From assembly GCA_023412175.1 (NCBI GenBank), contig JAEYOB010000607.1, positions 1 through 6,486 of the forward strand: a stretch of DNA of 6,486 bases, read 5' to 3'. The translations under genes were made by a program, and so were the position numbers. Shown one piece after another: positions 6,002 through 6,486 of this stretch (its first letter is position 1; the number at the start of each line of letters is the position of its first letter). The notes beneath the pieces were generated by a model. The model was not told where the DNA came from and did not search any database. It saw only the letters and a list, made by a program, of their open reading frames with translations. This stretch comes from Pseudomonadota bacterium (GTDB lineage Bacteria; Pseudomonadota; Alphaproteobacteria; Azospirillales; Azospirillaceae).

Positions 6002-6486
6002 CGCTGCGTCACCGCCACCATGACCAGCAGCACCACCAGCGCGAAGAACATCAGCATCAGATAGCGGCGGATCGTCAGGAACTGCAGGCGGTTCACCAGA
6101 TCGGCGAGGCGCTCGACCGCCCCGCCGATGGGGGTGAAGATCGCGCGCCACGCCGGGTCGGTCCAGGTGACCCGGAAATGCGCGGCGCGGGTGTCGCCGG
6201 GCTGCGGCATGTCCACGTGGTCGCGGGCACGGAACACGGTGGCGCCGAACGCGCGGCGGATGGGCTGGCCGAAGCTGGAGGCCGTATACTGGGTGACCGC
6301 GGCCGGGTCGAGCCCATCATAACCGCAGCCCCAGGGGATGGCGCGCCGCACACGGGCCGACGCCCAGCGGTGGATCGCCAGGACCAGCAGCAGCGACAGC
6401 CCGCCGATCACCACCAGCATGATCAGCCCGTTGTACGAATTGCCGATGGCCGAGGTCGGCGCCAGCCAGAACCAGGGCTGGTAGGC
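5998..6486 (-). CDS. hyfB: HyfB/HycC-like antiporter-type membrane subunit, C-terminal 162 residues
   Basis: The frame is open from the right edge of the window to a TGA at 5998-6000 and encodes the last 162 residues. The N-terminal antiporter core lies outside. Visible features are a membrane helix (LIMLVVIGGLSLLLVLAI, residues 21-38) and the hallmark C-terminal motif of HycC/HyfB proteins, IPWGCGYDG at 50-58 followed by QYTASSFGQPIRRAF at 66-80. A hydrophilic stretch follows, then a last helix (YLMLMFFALVVLLVMVAV). HyfB is one of the large NuoL-like ion-translocating subunits of the membrane arm. An internal ATG at 6420 is not the start, because conserved sequence continues upstream of it. 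As the first visible gene of the operon it implies that the promoter lies beyond the window. Confidence 0.9.
   Translation of the reverse strand, partial: AYQPWFWLAPTSAIGNSYNGLIMLVVIGGLSLLLVLAIHRWASARVRRAIPWGCGYDGLDPAAVTQYTASSFGQPIRRAFGATVFRARDHVDMPQPGDTRAAHFRVTWTDPAWRAIFTPIGGAVERLADLVNRLQFLTIRRYLMLMFFALVVLLVMVAVTQR

Noticed and set aside
704..6486. Ordinary respiratory complex I (nuo) operon
   Set aside because: The NuoC-NuoD type fusion, a HyfE-type subunit and the HyfB motif WGCGYDG, together with the gene order, fit the Hyf/Ehr group. NuoE, F, G, I and J are not seen.

Overview
The window is very GC-rich and reads like chromosomal DNA of an alphaproteobacterium, probably a Rhodospirillales/Azospirillum-type organism. 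That placement is an inference from base composition, from a palindromic repeat of the widespread proteobacterial type whose translations read IPAKAGI, PRLRGDD or IPAFAGMT, and from the type of gene cluster. No rRNA or tRNA gene, CRISPR array or transposase is present.

Layout. From 1 to 215 on the + strand is the 3' end of an ankyrin-repeat gene. It converges on a small - strand gene (262-603) for a predicted lipoprotein with a Lys/Ala-rich tail. Everything from 704 to the right edge is one tightly packed - strand operon, read right to left: hyfB (3' end only, entering from the right edge), hyfC, hyfE, hyfF, hyfG, hyfI. Most junctions are stop/start overlaps or gaps of a few bases, so the genes are probably co-transcribed and translationally coupled. 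The only gap is between hyfC and hyfE. It holds an inverted-repeat (REPIN-like) element flanked by an 8-bp direct repeat.

Function. The operon encodes a membrane complex of the formate hydrogenlyase / hydrogenase-4 / complex I superfamily. HyfB and HyfF are antiporter-like ion-pumping subunits, HyfC is the NuoH-like connector, HyfE is a membrane subunit with a NuoK-like part, HyfI is the NuoB-like Fe-S subunit, and HyfG is a NuoC-NuoD/HycE-like large subunit. HyfI keeps its cluster-binding cysteines and the membrane subunits keep the charged residues expected for ion translocation. HyfG, however, has lost both CxxC motifs that bind the NiFe centre. The complex should therefore not be a hydrogenase. 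It matches the description of Ehr (energy-converting hydrogenase-related) complexes, whose reaction is unsettled. No ferredoxin-like subunit (HyfA/HyfH), HyfD or formate dehydrogenase gene is visible in the window.

The most notable points are the ligand-less HyfG beside an intact Fe-S subunit and pump, and the repeat insertion. The insertion appears to have duplicated the hyfC/hyfE stop-start junction, leaving a 52-codon bridging reading frame with a TGATG overlap at both ends.
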